A stretch of DNA of 40,855 nucleotides from Chromatiaceae bacterium (GTDB lineage Bacteria > Pseudomonadota > Gammaproteobacteria > Chromatiales > Chromatiaceae), in the NCBI GenBank assembly GCA_025458165.1, contig JALOTB010000020.1, positions 1-40,855 on the forward strand. The letters run 5' to 3'. Within the stretch, counting starts at the first letter, position 1; the number at the start of each line of letters is the position of its first letter. Of the stretch, positions 9,494 to 18,493 are shown in pieces. Under the pieces are notes generated by a model that saw only the letters and a list, made by a program, of their open reading frames with translations, ran no database searches and was not told where the DNA came from. Position numbers and translations under genes: made by a program.

Positions 9494-11704
9494 ATGAGCG
9501 CCGCCACCCACCACGCCACCCAAGCCTTCACCGCGGGTATCGATCACTTCGGAGCGCCCTGGCCGGGCTTCGGCGAGCACGCCGCCGAGCCGGCGATCGG
9601 CCCGAGTCAGAGCGCGATCGCCGACGCCAGCGACCCCCGCGCGATCTACCAGACCCTGCTCGGGGCGGACGCCCTGAGGTACCTCACCCTCCAGGTGACC
9701 GGCGCCAAGGGCTCGGGCCACCCGGGCGGCTTCGCGAGCAGTGCCGAGGCCCATGCGGCCCTCCTGATGCTCGGGCACACCAACATCGTGACCGAGGTCG
9801 GCCATCACGCCCCGGGCTTCTACAGCGCCATGTTCCTCGACACCTCGCTCGAGGAGATGGGGATCCGCACGGTGGCGGAGCTGCGCGCGCGTTTCCGCGA
9901 GCGCGAGGGGCTGCTCGGGCACCTCTCGGGGGCCATCCCGGGCATCCTCTCGCCGGCCGGCCCGCTCGGGCAGGGTCAGCATTTCGCCATGGCCGGTGCC
10001 CTGCTCCACCCGGAGAAGCTCTTCCCGGTCACCCTCGGCGACGGCGGCATGGGCGAGCCCTACCCACTCTCGGCCATGATGCATTTCCACACCGCCTACC
10101 CCAGCGTGACCAACTTCCTCCCCGTGCTGGTCTGGAACGGCTACAGCCAGGAGCACCATGCGATGGTCTCGACCTGGGACAACGCGCGCATGCTGGCCTA
10201 CTGGCGAGCGCACGGGTTCGAGGAGGTGATCCTGGTCGACGCCAAGGACTTCGACGACAGCGGCCAGGAGGCCCCTTATGTCGACAGCACCCACTTTTCG
10301 CTCGGCGGGCGCCTGGCCTTCGCCGGGGCGGTGCTCGAAGGCGTGGATCGCGCCGCCCGCTCAGCCCTCGGCGGCCGGCTGACGGCGTTCATCATCAAGC
10401 AGTTGAAGGGCGCCGGGGTGCACACGACGGGGTCGAAGTCGCACAACCTCTACCCCCAGGACACCCTCGACCAGCCGCACATCATCGAGGGGTTGAAGCG
10501 CCGCGCCCTGCCCGAGCAGGCGTGGACGATCGTGCGCGAGAACTTCCGCCGCGCCGGCGGCGGCCCAGCGGTCGGCACGGTCGTCACCGAGCAGGCGGTG
10601 AGCCTGCCGGCGCTCGGCGAGCTGCCGATGCAGCCCTTCGCAGTCGGCGACAAGCAGGTCCCGTCGACCGCCATGGGGGCGCTGGTGGCCGCGGTGGGCA
10701 AGGCCGACCCCCGCTTCGTGGTGACGAACGCCGACGGCAACGAGGCCTCGGCGATGAAGAACATCAACGACGCGCTGGGCATCCGCCACCCGACCACCGA
10801 CCCGCTCTACAACCAGCGCCCGGACGGTCAGGTCTACGAGCCGCTGAACGAGGACGCCTGCGCCGGGCTCGCGGCGGCCTTGGCCCTGTTCGGCGGGCGC
10901 TCGCTCTGGCTCTCTTACGAGAGCTTCGCCATCAATGGCTGGCCGATCTTCCAGACCGTCACCCAGGCGATGGCGGAGCTGCGCCGGCGCACGCCCTCGG
11001 TGATTGCCATGTTCACCGCCGGGGCCCTGGAGCAGGGCCGCAACGGCTGGACTCACCAGCGCCCGGAGATCGAGAGCTATGTCGCCGCCCAGATGCGCAA
11101 CGGCAACGTCTACGCGCTCTTCCCGAGCGACGCCAACATGATCCAGGCCGCCTACGCCTGGGCGCTGGAGGGCTGGAACAAGGGCGTCGCCATCTTCGCC
11201 TCGAAGAGCCCGCTGCCGGTGCGGACCACCCCCGAGCAGGCCCGCGAGGCCGTCGAGCGCGGGGCGATCCGGCTCTACGAGAGCGCCGGGGGCGACAAGG
11301 GGACCGTCGTCTTCGCCGTGACTGGCGACATGGTCCTGCTCCCCGTCTTCGAGGCCAAGCACCAGTTGGAGTCCCAGGGCTACCGGGTGCGCATCGTCGC
11401 GGTGGTCAACCCGCGCCGGCTCTATCGGCCGCGCGACGTCGCCTGGGAGACCTGCGCCCAGCCCGACAACCTCTTCCTGGACGACGACCACTTCAACGCC
11501 CTGTTCGACGGCGACCTGCTGTGCGCCGTGAGCGGCGGGCCCGGGGCCCCGCTGGAGCCCGTGCTCCTGCGCACCCGCACCCACCGGCGTGAGCTGCTGG
11601 TGTGGCGACGCGGCGAGACTACCGCATCGCCGGGTGAGCTCATGGGCTACAACGGGCTCACCGGCGACGACATCACCGAGCGCGCGCTCGCAGCCCTCGG
11701 CTGA
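9494..11704 (+). CDS. Transketolase/phosphoketolase-family ThDP enzyme
   Basis: 736 residues. The N-terminal ThDP-binding region has GSGHPGG (73-79), PLGQGQHFAMAG, and the metal/ThDP motif GDGGMGEPYP (182-191) with Asn215 downstream (VLVWNGYSQEHH). The central pyrimidine-binding domain includes VVTNADGNEASAMKN and EPLNEDACAG. The C-terminal domain has VRIVAVVNPRRLYRPRDVAW. The layout combines transketolase-like motifs with a phosphoketolase-like length. Relatives are labelled variously transketolase, phosphoketolase or 'xylulose 5-phosphate 3-epimerase'. It probably acts on sugar phosphates such as xylulose 5-phosphate (family inference). The ATG at 9494 has GAGGAG 7 nt upstream. The DUF1537 kinase gene follows 22 bp downstream, so the two probably form one operon. 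Confidence 0.8.
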   Translation: MSAATHHATQAFTAGIDHFGAPWPGFGEHAAEPAIGPSQSAIADASDPRAIYQTLLGADALRYLTLQVTGAKGSGHPGGFASSAEAHAALLMLGHTNIVTEVGHHAPGFYSAMFLDTSLEEMGIRTVAELRARFREREGLLGHLSGAIPGILSPAGPLGQGQHFAMAGALLHPEKLFPVTLGDGGMGEPYPLSAMMHFHTAYPSVTNFLPVLVWNGYSQEHHAMVSTWDNARMLAYWRAHGFEEVILVDAKDFDDSGQEAPYVDSTHFSLGGRLAFAGAVLEGVDRAARSALGGRLTAFIIKQLKGAGVHTTGSKSHNLYPQDTLDQPHIIEGLKRRALPEQAWTIVRENFRRAGGGPAVGTVVTEQAVSLPALGELPMQPFAVGDKQVPSTAMGALVAAVGKADPRFVVTNADGNEASAMKNINDALGIRHPTTDPLYNQRPDGQVYEPLNEDACAGLAAALALFGGRSLWLSYESFAINGWPIFQTVTQAMAELRRRTPSVIAMFTAGALEQGRNGWTHQRPEIESYVAAQMRNGNVYALFPSDANMIQAAYAWALEGWNKGVAIFASKSPLPVRTTPEQAREAVERGAIRLYESAGGDKGTVVFAVTGDMVLLPVFEAKHQLESQGYRVRIVAVVNPRRLYRPRDVAWETCAQPDNLFLDDDHFNALFDGDLLCAVSGGPGAPLEPVLLRTRTHRRELLVWRRGETTASPGELMGYNGLTGDDITERALAALG

Positions 11705-11726
11705 CGGCGCGCGGGGGAAGCTCGAC

Positions 11727-13052
11727 GTGGCCGACACCAAGATCATCGTCCTCGACGACGACCCGACCGGCTCGCAGACCGTCCACGGCTGCCTGCTCCT
11801 GACGCGTTGGGACGTCGCGACCCTGGCCGAGGCCCTGGACGACGCCTCGCCGCTCTTCTTCGTGCTGACCAACACCCGCGGCATGGATGCCGCGCGGGCG
11901 GCGGCGCTCACCCGCGAGGTCTGCCACAACCTGCGCATCGCACTGGACCAGCGCGCCGCGGCGGGCCGGCCCGTCCAGCCGATCCTGGTCAGCCGGTCGG
12001 ACTCGACGCTGCGCGGCCACTACCCGGTCGAGACCGACGTGATCGCCGAGGAGCTCGGGCCCTTCGATGCGCACTTCCTGGTCCCGGCATTTTTCGAGGG
12101 CGGGCGGGTCACGGTCGACAGCGTCCACTACTTGGAGATCGAGGGCCGGCGCGTGCCGACCCATGAGACCGAGTTCGCGCGCGACTCGGTGTTCGGCTAC
12201 TCGACGAGCTACCTGCCCGACTACGTGGCGGAGAAGACCCGAGGGCGCATCCCGGCCGCGGCGGTGGAGCGCTTTCTGCTCGCCGAGGTCCGCGGCGACG
12301 TCCGCGGGCGGCTGATGGCGCTGACCGGCAACACCTGCTGCGCGGTCGACTGCGAGCGGCAGGCCGATCTCGATCGGTTCACCGCCCAGATCCTCGAAGC
12401 GGCGCGGGGTGGCAAGCGCTTCCTGTTCCGCAGCGGGGCGAGCCTGCTCACCGCGCTCGCCGGCCTGCCGCCCCAGCCGGTCGCCCCCGAGGACATGCAC
12501 AGCTACGTCCGCGGGGAGCGGCCGGGGGCGGTGATCGTCGGCTCACACGTGAAGAAGACCACCGACCAGCTCGAGGCCCTGCTGGCCGAGCCCGATGTTG
12601 CCCGGGTCGAGGTCGACGTCGACCGGATCGCCAGCGACCGGTCCGGGCTCCTCGCGGAGGTCCTGGAGCGAGCGCACTCGGTCCACGCGCAGGGCCGAGC
12701 ACCCGTGATCTTCACCAGCCGGGTGGAGCGGACCTTCTCCGACCAGGCGACGCGGCTCGCCTTCGGCGAGGAGGTCTCCGCGCTGCTGATGGATGTGGTA
12801 CGCCGCCTGCCCGAGGACCTCGGCTTCCTCATCAGCAAGGGCGGCATCACCTCCAACGACGTGCTGAGCACCGGGCTCAAGCTCCGCAGCGCCCGGGTGC
12901 TCGGTCAGGTCCTGCCCGGCTGCTCGGTGGTGCGCTGCCCTGACGACCACCCGCGCTATCCGGGGCTCCCGGTGGTGATCTTTCCCGGCAACGTCGGCGA
13001 CGCCACCGCGCTCGCCACCGTCTTTCGGCGACTGGCGGGCGCGGCTCGCTGA
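11727..13052 (+). CDS. Four-carbon acid sugar kinase family protein (DUF1537)
   Basis: The product starts at a GTG at 11727 (VADTKIIVLDDDPTGSQTVH) and is 441 residues. The N-terminal DDDPTGSQT motif and the SRSDSTLRGHYPVE region are hallmarks of the DUF1537 substrate-binding domain. The C-terminal nucleotide-binding domain contains VFTSR-like IFTSRVERTF, LISKGGITSNDV and a terminal PGNVGD. Characterised family members phosphorylate four-carbon acid sugars such as threonate and erythronate. An ATG farther upstream in the same frame lies inside the transketolase-like gene and gives non-homologous sequence. The tight spacing after that gene implies co-transcription and a shared sugar-phosphate pathway (inference); the substrate is unknown. 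Confidence 0.85.
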   Translation: MADTKIIVLDDDPTGSQTVHGCLLLTRWDVATLAEALDDASPLFFVLTNTRGMDAARAAALTREVCHNLRIALDQRAAAGRPVQPILVSRSDSTLRGHYPVETDVIAEELGPFDAHFLVPAFFEGGRVTVDSVHYLEIEGRRVPTHETEFARDSVFGYSTSYLPDYVAEKTRGRIPAAAVERFLLAEVRGDVRGRLMALTGNTCCAVDCERQADLDRFTAQILEAARGGKRFLFRSGASLLTALAGLPPQPVAPEDMHSYVRGERPGAVIVGSHVKKTTDQLEALLAEPDVARVEVDVDRIASDRSGLLAEVLERAHSVHAQGRAPVIFTSRVERTFSDQATRLAFGEEVSALLMDVVRRLPEDLGFLISKGGITSNDVLSTGLKLRSARVLGQVLPGCSVVRCPDDHPRYPGLPVVIFPGNVGDATALATVFRRLAGAAR

Positions 13053-13222
13053 TTGCGGATTCCCGGGGGGGGCCCCTCGATCGTGCCCTCCTGTCTGAGG
13101 GGCGCGGTCGCGTCACGGCCTTCGTCCCGTGGGCCATTGGACTGACCGGAGTGTTGCGGGCAGCAGCGGCGGTTTCGCCTAAACGCTCTTGGGCACATCG
13201 GACGATAGGCTCGCAAGCGCCC

Positions 13223-13699
13223 ATGACCGCAAACCTTCAACCCCAGACCACCCAGGACAACGATCTCTACGCACGAGACATCGTTGCTTGGGCGGAGCGG
13301 CAAGCCCACCTACTCCGCGCCGGGCGCCTCGGCGAGCTCGACGTCGCTCACCTCGCCGAGGAGATCGAAGACGTGGGTAAGAGCGAGCGACGCGAGCTGG
13401 CCAGCCGTATGTCCGCGTTACTTACGCGCCTGCTGAAGTGGCAGCACCAGCCAGACCGTCGTGGCAGCAGTTGGGAAGCGACGATCCGCGACCAGCGGCA
13501 TCGGATTGGCCGCCGCCTAGTGCGGGCCCCAAGCCTCAAGACCTGCCTCACTGATCCCGATTGGTGGCTAGACGCCTGGGGTGACGCGCGCACCGAGGCC
13601 GCAAGGGAGATCGGGGCCGGCTTCGAAGCTTTCCCCACGATGTGTCCCTGGACAGCCGCGAAGATCCTCGACCCGGAGTTCTGGCCGGACGGTCGTTAG
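13223..13699 (+). CDS. DUF29 family protein
   Basis: 158 residues, start at ATG 13223 (MTANLQPQTTQDNDLYARDI). The sequence DLYARDIVAWAERQAHLLR, then LAEEIEDVGKSERRELASRM, LLKWQHQPDRRG and SWEATIRDQRHRI is the classical DUF29 pattern. The family is widespread, often multicopy in cyanobacteria and purple bacteria, and has no established function. An earlier start in the same frame adds 24 residues of non-family sequence. The gene lies 170 bp after the DUF1537 gene and is convergent with the rhodanese gene. No membrane segment is visible. Confidence 0.85.
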   Translation: MTANLQPQTTQDNDLYARDIVAWAERQAHLLRAGRLGELDVAHLAEEIEDVGKSERRELASRMSALLTRLLKWQHQPDRRGSSWEATIRDQRHRIGRRLVRAPSLKTCLTDPDWWLDAWGDARTEAAREIGAGFEAFPTMCPWTAAKILDPEFWPDGR

Positions 13700-13743
13700 C
13701 AACCGGCGCGTTAACAACCCAGTAATTGCACGGTCTGCGACCC

Positions 13744-14214
13744 TCAAGCCCCCCGCGGGCGCATCTGCTCCGGGCGCAGCCGCGGGGTGAAATAGACATC
13801 CGCGTCGTCGAGGTCGACTGGATTCCGCTGACCGTCTTCGAGCGGCTGCTCGTTGTCCTTCCAACCCCGCAGCCCGGTCTTGAGCGAGGCGACGTTCTTA
13901 TAGCCGAGCACCTGCATGGAGTGGGCGGCCAGCACGCTGCGGTAGCCCGAGCGGCAGACGACGACGATCTCGCGGTCGCGCGCCTGCACCAGCTCAGGGA
14001 TGGTCTCCTCGTAATCCCACTCGCAGGCAGACTCCAGGATACCGCGCGGGACGTTGATCGACCCGGCGATGCGCATGGCGTCGAACTCGTTGGGCTCGCG
14101 CACGTCGACGATCAGCAGATCGGGGTTCTCCTGGAGCCGCTCTTCCAGGTCCCAAGGCATGACCTCGCGGACGTCGGAGAGACAGCCCTGCACTAATTCG
14201 AGAAATTTCTTCAT
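13744..14214 (-). CDS. Single-domain rhodanese (sulfurtransferase)
   Basis: 156 residues. One rhodanese domain (about 15-120): LLIVDVREPNEFDAMRIAGS followed by NVPRG and the active-site loop VVCRSGYRS with catalytic Cys87. LGYKNVASLKTGLRGWKDN is the usual closing segment. A short tail (about 125-156) rich in Asp/Pro/Arg follows. Rhodaneses carry persulfide sulfur on the Cys and pass it to thiophilic acceptors. There is no signal peptide, so it is cytoplasmic. It is the last gene of a kinase-regulator-rhodanese run, 38 bp after the response regulator, which suggests sulfur trafficking or sensing linked to the two-component system (inference). Confidence 0.92.
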   Translation of the reverse strand: MKKFLELVQGCLSDVREVMPWDLEERLQENPDLLIVDVREPNEFDAMRIAGSINVPRGILESACEWDYEETIPELVQARDREIVVVCRSGYRSVLAAHSMQVLGYKNVASLKTGLRGWKDNEQPLEDGQRNPVDLDDADVYFTPRLRPEQMRPRGA

Positions 14215-14252
14215 CGTTGGTCCCTTCGGGTTGGGCCGCGGCGGGCGTCGGC

Positions 14253-14897
14253 TCAGTTGCGCCCGCAGAGGTTCTTCTCGACGGCGATCACCGCCGCCTC
14301 GACCCGCGAGTGGATGTCGAGCTTACGCAGGATCGCCTTGACGTGGAGCTTGACCGTGCCATCGGAGATGCCGAGCTCGCGGGCGATTGCCTTGTTGCTC
14401 TGGCCCTCGGCGAGGTGACAAAGGATCTCGCGCTCGCGGGGGGTCAGGTCGGCGAATGCCGAGACCGCCGCGGCGGTCATCTGCTCGCCCTTGACGGCCT
14501 TCGCCAGGACGCCCGTGAGCTCCTTGGCCACGACGGTGTGACCGCTCACGATTTGATCGAGCGCACAGATCAGCTCATCGGGCTCCATGTCCTTGAGCAG
14601 ATAGCCCTGGGCGCCGGCCTGCAGCGAGTCGATCACGTCGCGCTCTTCGGCGCTGGTGGTGAGCATGGCGATCGGCATCGTCTGGCCGGCCGCGCGCAGC
14701 CGACGCAGGACATCCAGGCCGCTCATGTGCGGCATGCGCATGTCGAGCAGGACCACGTCGGGGGTGGTCTCGGCGACCCGGCGTATGCCGGCGTCACACT
14801 CCCCGACGGCGTCGACGACCTCGATGCCGCGCCGCTCCAAGAGCTCCCGCAGCCCGATCCGGAACAGGGCATGATCGTCGATCAGCAGGACTCGCAT
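14253..14897 (-). CDS. NarL/FixJ-type response regulator
   Basis: 214 residues. The receiver domain has Asp7-Asp8, phospho-acceptor Asp52 (VVLLDMRMPHMSG), a conserved Thr/Ser region MLTTSAEE and Lys in YLLKDMEP. The LuxR-type HTH (about 150-195) reads LTPREREILCHLAEG, NKAIARELGISDGTVKLHVK. This is closest to NarL/NarP regulators. The ATG overlaps the kinase stop by one base (TGATG), so translation is coupled to the kinase gene. The DNA target is unknown; genes on the same strand nearby (rhodanese, ABC exporter) are natural candidates. Confidence 0.94.
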   Translation of the reverse strand: MRVLLIDDHALFRIGLRELLERRGIEVVDAVGECDAGIRRVAETTPDVVLLDMRMPHMSGLDVLRRLRAAGQTMPIAMLTTSAEERDVIDSLQAGAQGYLLKDMEPDELICALDQIVSGHTVVAKELTGVLAKAVKGEQMTAAAVSAFADLTPREREILCHLAEGQSNKAIARELGISDGTVKLHVKAILRKLDIHSRVEAAVIAVEKNLCGRN

Positions 14898-16543
14898 CAG
14901 GCGACCATCCTCGGCAGTGACTGGGGCTCGGCGCAGAAGCGCAGCTCCACCCGGGTCCCTTCCCCCGGCTCGCTCTCGACGCGCAGCTCCGCCCTGATGC
15001 GCCGCGCCCGCTCACGCATGATGGAGAGTCCGATGTGCTCCCCGGCGTGGGCCCCCTCGGCTGGGGCATCGTAGCCGACGCCGTCATCCTCGATGAGCAG
15101 GACGTAGTCACCGCCGCGTCCCCGTGCGAGCAGGACCCGAACCGTCTTGGCCTTGGCATGCTTGCGCGCGTTGGCGAGTGCCTCCTGGGCGATGCGGGTG
15201 ACCTGCAGCTCGGCGGTGGCCGAGAGCTTGAAGGGACGGCAGTCGTTCTGGAACAGGACGTGGGCACCCGTGGCGCCGCGAAAGCGCTCCGTGAGCCGCT
15301 CAAGCGCCGGCACCAGTCCGCCCTGCTGGATCGGCGCCCGGAAGCTCGTGAGCAGCTCGCGCAGCTCGGTGTGGGCCTCATCGAGGCCATTGCGCAGGCG
15401 CTCCAGGTCCGTGCGCGCGGCGGCCGGTAGGTCGCAGCCGGCGAGCGAGTCGGCCAGCATCTTGACCTGGAACCTCAGGCTGGCGAGCGTCTGCGCGAGG
15501 GAGTCGTGCAGCTCGTGGGAGAGTGCGTTGCGCTCCTCCAAGATCGAGAGGCGGCGCGCCTCGGCGTCCGAGCGCAGCTTGGCAACCGCGACGCCGATGT
15601 GATGGCCGACGCTGAAGAGGAGCTCCATGATGTCCTCGCGCCCGCTCAGTCCCGGCTTGCTGACGAACACGGTGTAGACACCGAGGACCTCGTCGTGATG
15701 CTCGAGGGGCACCGTCAGCACCTCGATCTCGTCGCTGCCGAACATCCGCCGGCCGTACACGCGGGAGCAGAAGCGGGCGTCGTTGGTGCAGAGTATGTCC
15801 CCTGGTGCGAGGACCGTGCCGCACAGGCAGAGGTCCACGGGCGCCGTGCCATGATCACGCACCAGGTCGTCATCCAGCCCGATCGAGCCGACCAGGCGGC
15901 GGCTGCCGTCGGGGAGCACGAGGCGCACGGTCGCCGCTCGGCCGTTGACCATCTCCTTGATGACGCGCAGGAAGCGCAGCAGCAGCTCATCGACGCCCTG
16001 CGCCTGACTGATCCCAGCGGCGACGTCGTAGAGGATCTTGAGCGAGGCCGTCTTCTGCGCGAGGCGCATGGTCTGGCGGGCCACCCGGCTGTCCATGTCC
16101 TCGTAGAGCTCGGTCAGCTCGGCGTTGAGCGTCCTGATGTCGTGGGCGAGATCGGTGAGTACGCCGGCGTCCTCCAGCGCCCGACTCGCCCCCGGCTCGC
16201 CCTGGCAGACCCGCGCCACCGAGCCCTCCAGCTCAACCAGCGGGCGCAGCAGTTTCCCGTGCAGCCGCCAGGCCGCGAGCCCCAGCGCAAAGCAGGCGGT
16301 GAGCAGGGACCCGAGACAGAGGACCTGCAGCAACGCCGCGGCCGGCTGGCCCCATTGCAGCACTAGCCCAACGAGACTGCCGATCAACGCGGCCGTCAGC
16401 ACCGCGAGCGGCCCAAGTACGCGCGCCTCGGTCAGGATGCGCAAGGCGCGTTGGTCGGGCTGCCCCGCGATGGGTGGGCCGTTGTGGCGCAGCCGCGCCG
16501 CTTTCGGCAACGATCCGGCAGAGGTCAGGCCGTGGCTCGCCAT
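14897..16543 (-). CDS. NarX-like sensor histidine kinase without a periplasmic domain
   Basis: 548 residues. Two membrane segments (about 43-62 and 70-93) are separated by only a few residues, so the periplasmic nitrate-binding domain of true NarX is absent. A HAMP-like linker (about 95-150) leads to a GAF-like domain (about 170-320) with a Cys cluster: C239, C241, C252 and C259, within LCLCGTVLAPGDILC and FCSRVYG. A HisKA_3 box follows, with SHELHDSLAQTL and predicted phospho-His346. The HATPase domain has the N box ANARKHAKAK, then LLIEDDGVGYD and GEHIGLSIMRERA. The Cys-rich GAF domain is the likely sensor (inference). The partner regulator overlaps by one base. Confidence 0.9.
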   Translation of the reverse strand: MASHGLTSAGSLPKAARLRHNGPPIAGQPDQRALRILTEARVLGPLAVLTAALIGSLVGLVLQWGQPAAALLQVLCLGSLLTACFALGLAAWRLHGKLLRPLVELEGSVARVCQGEPGASRALEDAGVLTDLAHDIRTLNAELTELYEDMDSRVARQTMRLAQKTASLKILYDVAAGISQAQGVDELLLRFLRVIKEMVNGRAATVRLVLPDGSRRLVGSIGLDDDLVRDHGTAPVDLCLCGTVLAPGDILCTNDARFCSRVYGRRMFGSDEIEVLTVPLEHHDEVLGVYTVFVSKPGLSGREDIMELLFSVGHHIGVAVAKLRSDAEARRLSILEERNALSHELHDSLAQTLASLRFQVKMLADSLAGCDLPAAARTDLERLRNGLDEAHTELRELLTSFRAPIQQGGLVPALERLTERFRGATGAHVLFQNDCRPFKLSATAELQVTRIAQEALANARKHAKAKTVRVLLARGRGGDYVLLIEDDGVGYDAPAEGAHAGEHIGLSIMRERARRIRAELRVESEPGEGTRVELRFCAEPQSLPRMVA

Positions 16544-16552
16544 CGTCGTGAC

Positions 16553-16663
16553 CTAGCCCGCGGCGCCGATCGATCGCATCGCCCGCCCCCCGGGTCGCAG
16601 GGCGCCACCCAGTCGCCGACCGGCGTCGCGCCAACCCTGCGAGTCGCTTCCGTCTGCATTCAT
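16553..16663 (-). CDS. Possible 36-aa leader peptide upstream of the kinase gene
   Basis: A short frame starts at ATG 16663 (MNADGSDSQGWRDAGRR) behind GAGGG and ends in TAG 9 bp before the kinase start, overlapping the kinase's AGGT-type ribosome site. This could be a translationally coupled leader. It has no recognisable family and such frames are common by chance in GC-rich DNA, so support is weak. Confidence 0.18.
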   Translation of the reverse strand: MNADGSDSQGWRDAGRRLGGALRPGGRAMRSIGAAG

Positions 16664-16693
16664 TTGCGGCCCTCTTGTCGTCGACCAGGCGCC

Positions 16694-18493
16694 TTAACGG
16701 GGCGACTCGAGGGCGTCCTCCCGCTCGCGCTGCTGCAGATCCCACATCGCCGCATAGGTCCCGCCGTCGGCCAACAGGGCACGGTGGCTGCCGCGCTCGA
16801 TGATGCGGCCCTTGTCCATCACCAGGATGGTGTCGGCGTCCACCACAGTCGAGAGTCGGTGGGCGATCACCAAGGTCGTATGGTCCTGGGCGACCTCGGC
16901 CAGGGTCTGCTGGATCGCCTGCTCCGTGTGGCTGTCGAGCGACGAGGTCGCCTCGTCGAACACCAGGATGCGCGGGCGCTTCAAGATCACGCGGGCAATC
17001 GCCACGCGCTGCTTCTCGCCGCCGGAGAGCTTCAGCCCGCGCTCCCCGACCACCGTGTCCCAGCCCTTGGGCAGGGCCTCGATGAAGTCGCGGATGTGGG
17101 CCATCTCCGCCGCGCGCTCGATCTCGGCATGGGTCGCCTCGGGCCGACCGTAGGCGATGTTGTAGTAGATGCTCTCGTTGAACAGGACCGTGTCCTGCGG
17201 GACGATCCCGATGGCCGCCCGCAGGCTCTCTTGGGTCAGATCCCGCAGGTCCTGGCCGTCGATCAGGATACGCCCGCCGCAGACGTCATAGAAGCGGAAG
17301 AGGAGCCGGGCCAAGGTCGACTTGCCGGCCCCGCTGTGGCCGACCACCGCGACCTTCTGGCCCGGGCCGACGGCAAAGTCGACACCCTGTAGGATCGGCC
17401 GCTCCGGCTGGTAGTGAAAGGACACCTGCTCGAAACGGATGCCGCCGCCGGTGAGCCGCAGCGGGCGGGCCTGCGGCTGGTCCTGGATGTCCGGCTCGCG
17501 CTCCAGGAGCTTGAAGACCAGGTCCATGTCCGCGATCGCGTACTTGATCTGGCGATAGACGATGCCGAGGAAGTTGAGCGGGATGAAGAGCTGGAGCAGG
17601 AAGGCGTTGACCAGCACCAAGTCGCCGATGCTCATCGTCCCCGCGGACACCCCCTGGGCGGCGAAGAACATGATCGCGGTCACCCCCAGCGCGATGATGC
17701 TCCCCTGGCCGAAGTTGAGGAACGACATCGAGGTTTGGCTCTTGACCGCCATGGTCTCCCACTCGCCCAGGGTGTCGTCGTAGCGCGCAAGCTCGTTGCG
17801 CTCGTTGCCGAAGTACTTGACCGTCTCGTAGTTGATCAGGCTGTCGAAGGCCTGGGTGTTGGCCTGGGAGTCGAGCCGGTTCATCTGGTGGCGGTAGTCC
17901 ATGCGCCACTCGGTGATGGCGAAGGTGAAGGCGATGTAGACCGCCACCGTGCCGAAGGTGACTAGGGTAAACACCGGGTCGTACTTGGCGAGGAGGATGG
18001 CGGCGATCAGCGAGAGCTCGACCAGCACCGGAATGATGCTGAACACCATGTAGTTGAGGATGGTTGCCACCGAGCGGGTGCCGCGCTCCAGGTCGCGGCT
18101 GATCGCCCCGCTCTGGCGGTCCAGGTGATAGCGCAGCGAGAGCCGGTGCAGGTGCTCCAGCACCCGCGTCGACAGCCGGCGCATGGCGCGGTAGCGCACC
18201 CGGGCAAAGACCACATCGCGCAGCTCGTTGAAGAGCGACGCCCCGAGCTTCAGGGCCCCGTAGGCGAGCAGCAGGCTCACCGGCAGGATCAGGACCTGGG
18301 CGCCCTCGAAGGCGTCGACGATCCCCTTGAGCACCAGCGGCACACCGACGTTGGCGAGCTTGGCGAGCACCAGGCAGGCGAGCGCAAGCAGGGCGCGTCC
18401 GCGAAACTCCCACAGGTACGGGAGCATACCGCGCAGGTTTTGCCAGTCGCGGCGGTCGCTATGAATGCGTTCGGTAGCGGCGGTGTGCAGCAT
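16694..18493 (-). CDS. Atm1/HMT1-type ABC half-transporter (exporter)
   Basis: About 599 residues from ATG 18493. A six-helix ABC membrane domain (about 20-310) precedes an ATPase domain. The NYETVKYFGNERNE sequence is diagnostic of the mitochondrial Atm1/vacuolar HMT1 group. ATPase motifs: Walker A GHSGAGKST, signature LSGGEKQRVAIAR, Walker B ILVFDEATSSLD, H-loop VIAHRLST. Bacterial members export glutathione-linked metals or persulfides/thiol conjugates. An in-frame ATG at 18580 adds 29 residues without family similarity and would leave 14 bp to the divergent gene, so I prefer 18493. The gene precedes the kinase gene on the same strand, with a 150-bp gap; co-regulation is possible. Confidence 0.88.
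   Translation of the reverse strand: MLHTAATERIHSDRRDWQNLRGMLPYLWEFRGRALLALACLVLAKLANVGVPLVLKGIVDAFEGAQVLILPVSLLLAYGALKLGASLFNELRDVVFARVRYRAMRRLSTRVLEHLHRLSLRYHLDRQSGAISRDLERGTRSVATILNYMVFSIIPVLVELSLIAAILLAKYDPVFTLVTFGTVAVYIAFTFAITEWRMDYRHQMNRLDSQANTQAFDSLINYETVKYFGNERNELARYDDTLGEWETMAVKSQTSMSFLNFGQGSIIALGVTAIMFFAAQGVSAGTMSIGDLVLVNAFLLQLFIPLNFLGIVYRQIKYAIADMDLVFKLLEREPDIQDQPQARPLRLTGGGIRFEQVSFHYQPERPILQGVDFAVGPGQKVAVVGHSGAGKSTLARLLFRFYDVCGGRILIDGQDLRDLTQESLRAAIGIVPQDTVLFNESIYYNIAYGRPEATHAEIERAAEMAHIRDFIEALPKGWDTVVGERGLKLSGGEKQRVAIARVILKRPRILVFDEATSSLDSHTEQAIQQTLAEVAQDHTTLVIAHRLSTVVDADTILVMDKGRIIERGSHRALLADGGTYAAMWDLQQREREDALESPR

Noticed and set aside
11589..11726. Upstream start for the DUF1537 kinase
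   Set aside because: It lies inside the previous gene and adds sequence unrelated to the family; the GTG at 11727 begins exactly at the conserved N-terminus.
10361..11938. 525-codon minus-strand open frame opposite the transketolase-like gene
   Set aside because: Shadow of a conserved gene; composition (Arg/Gly/Val/His rich) is typical of antisense translation.
13053..13100. G/C run with possible hairpin after the DUF1537 gene
   Set aside because: GGGGGGG directly followed by CCCC has no loop, and the neighbouring GCCCTC/GAGGGGC pairing needs a bulge, so no terminator is called.
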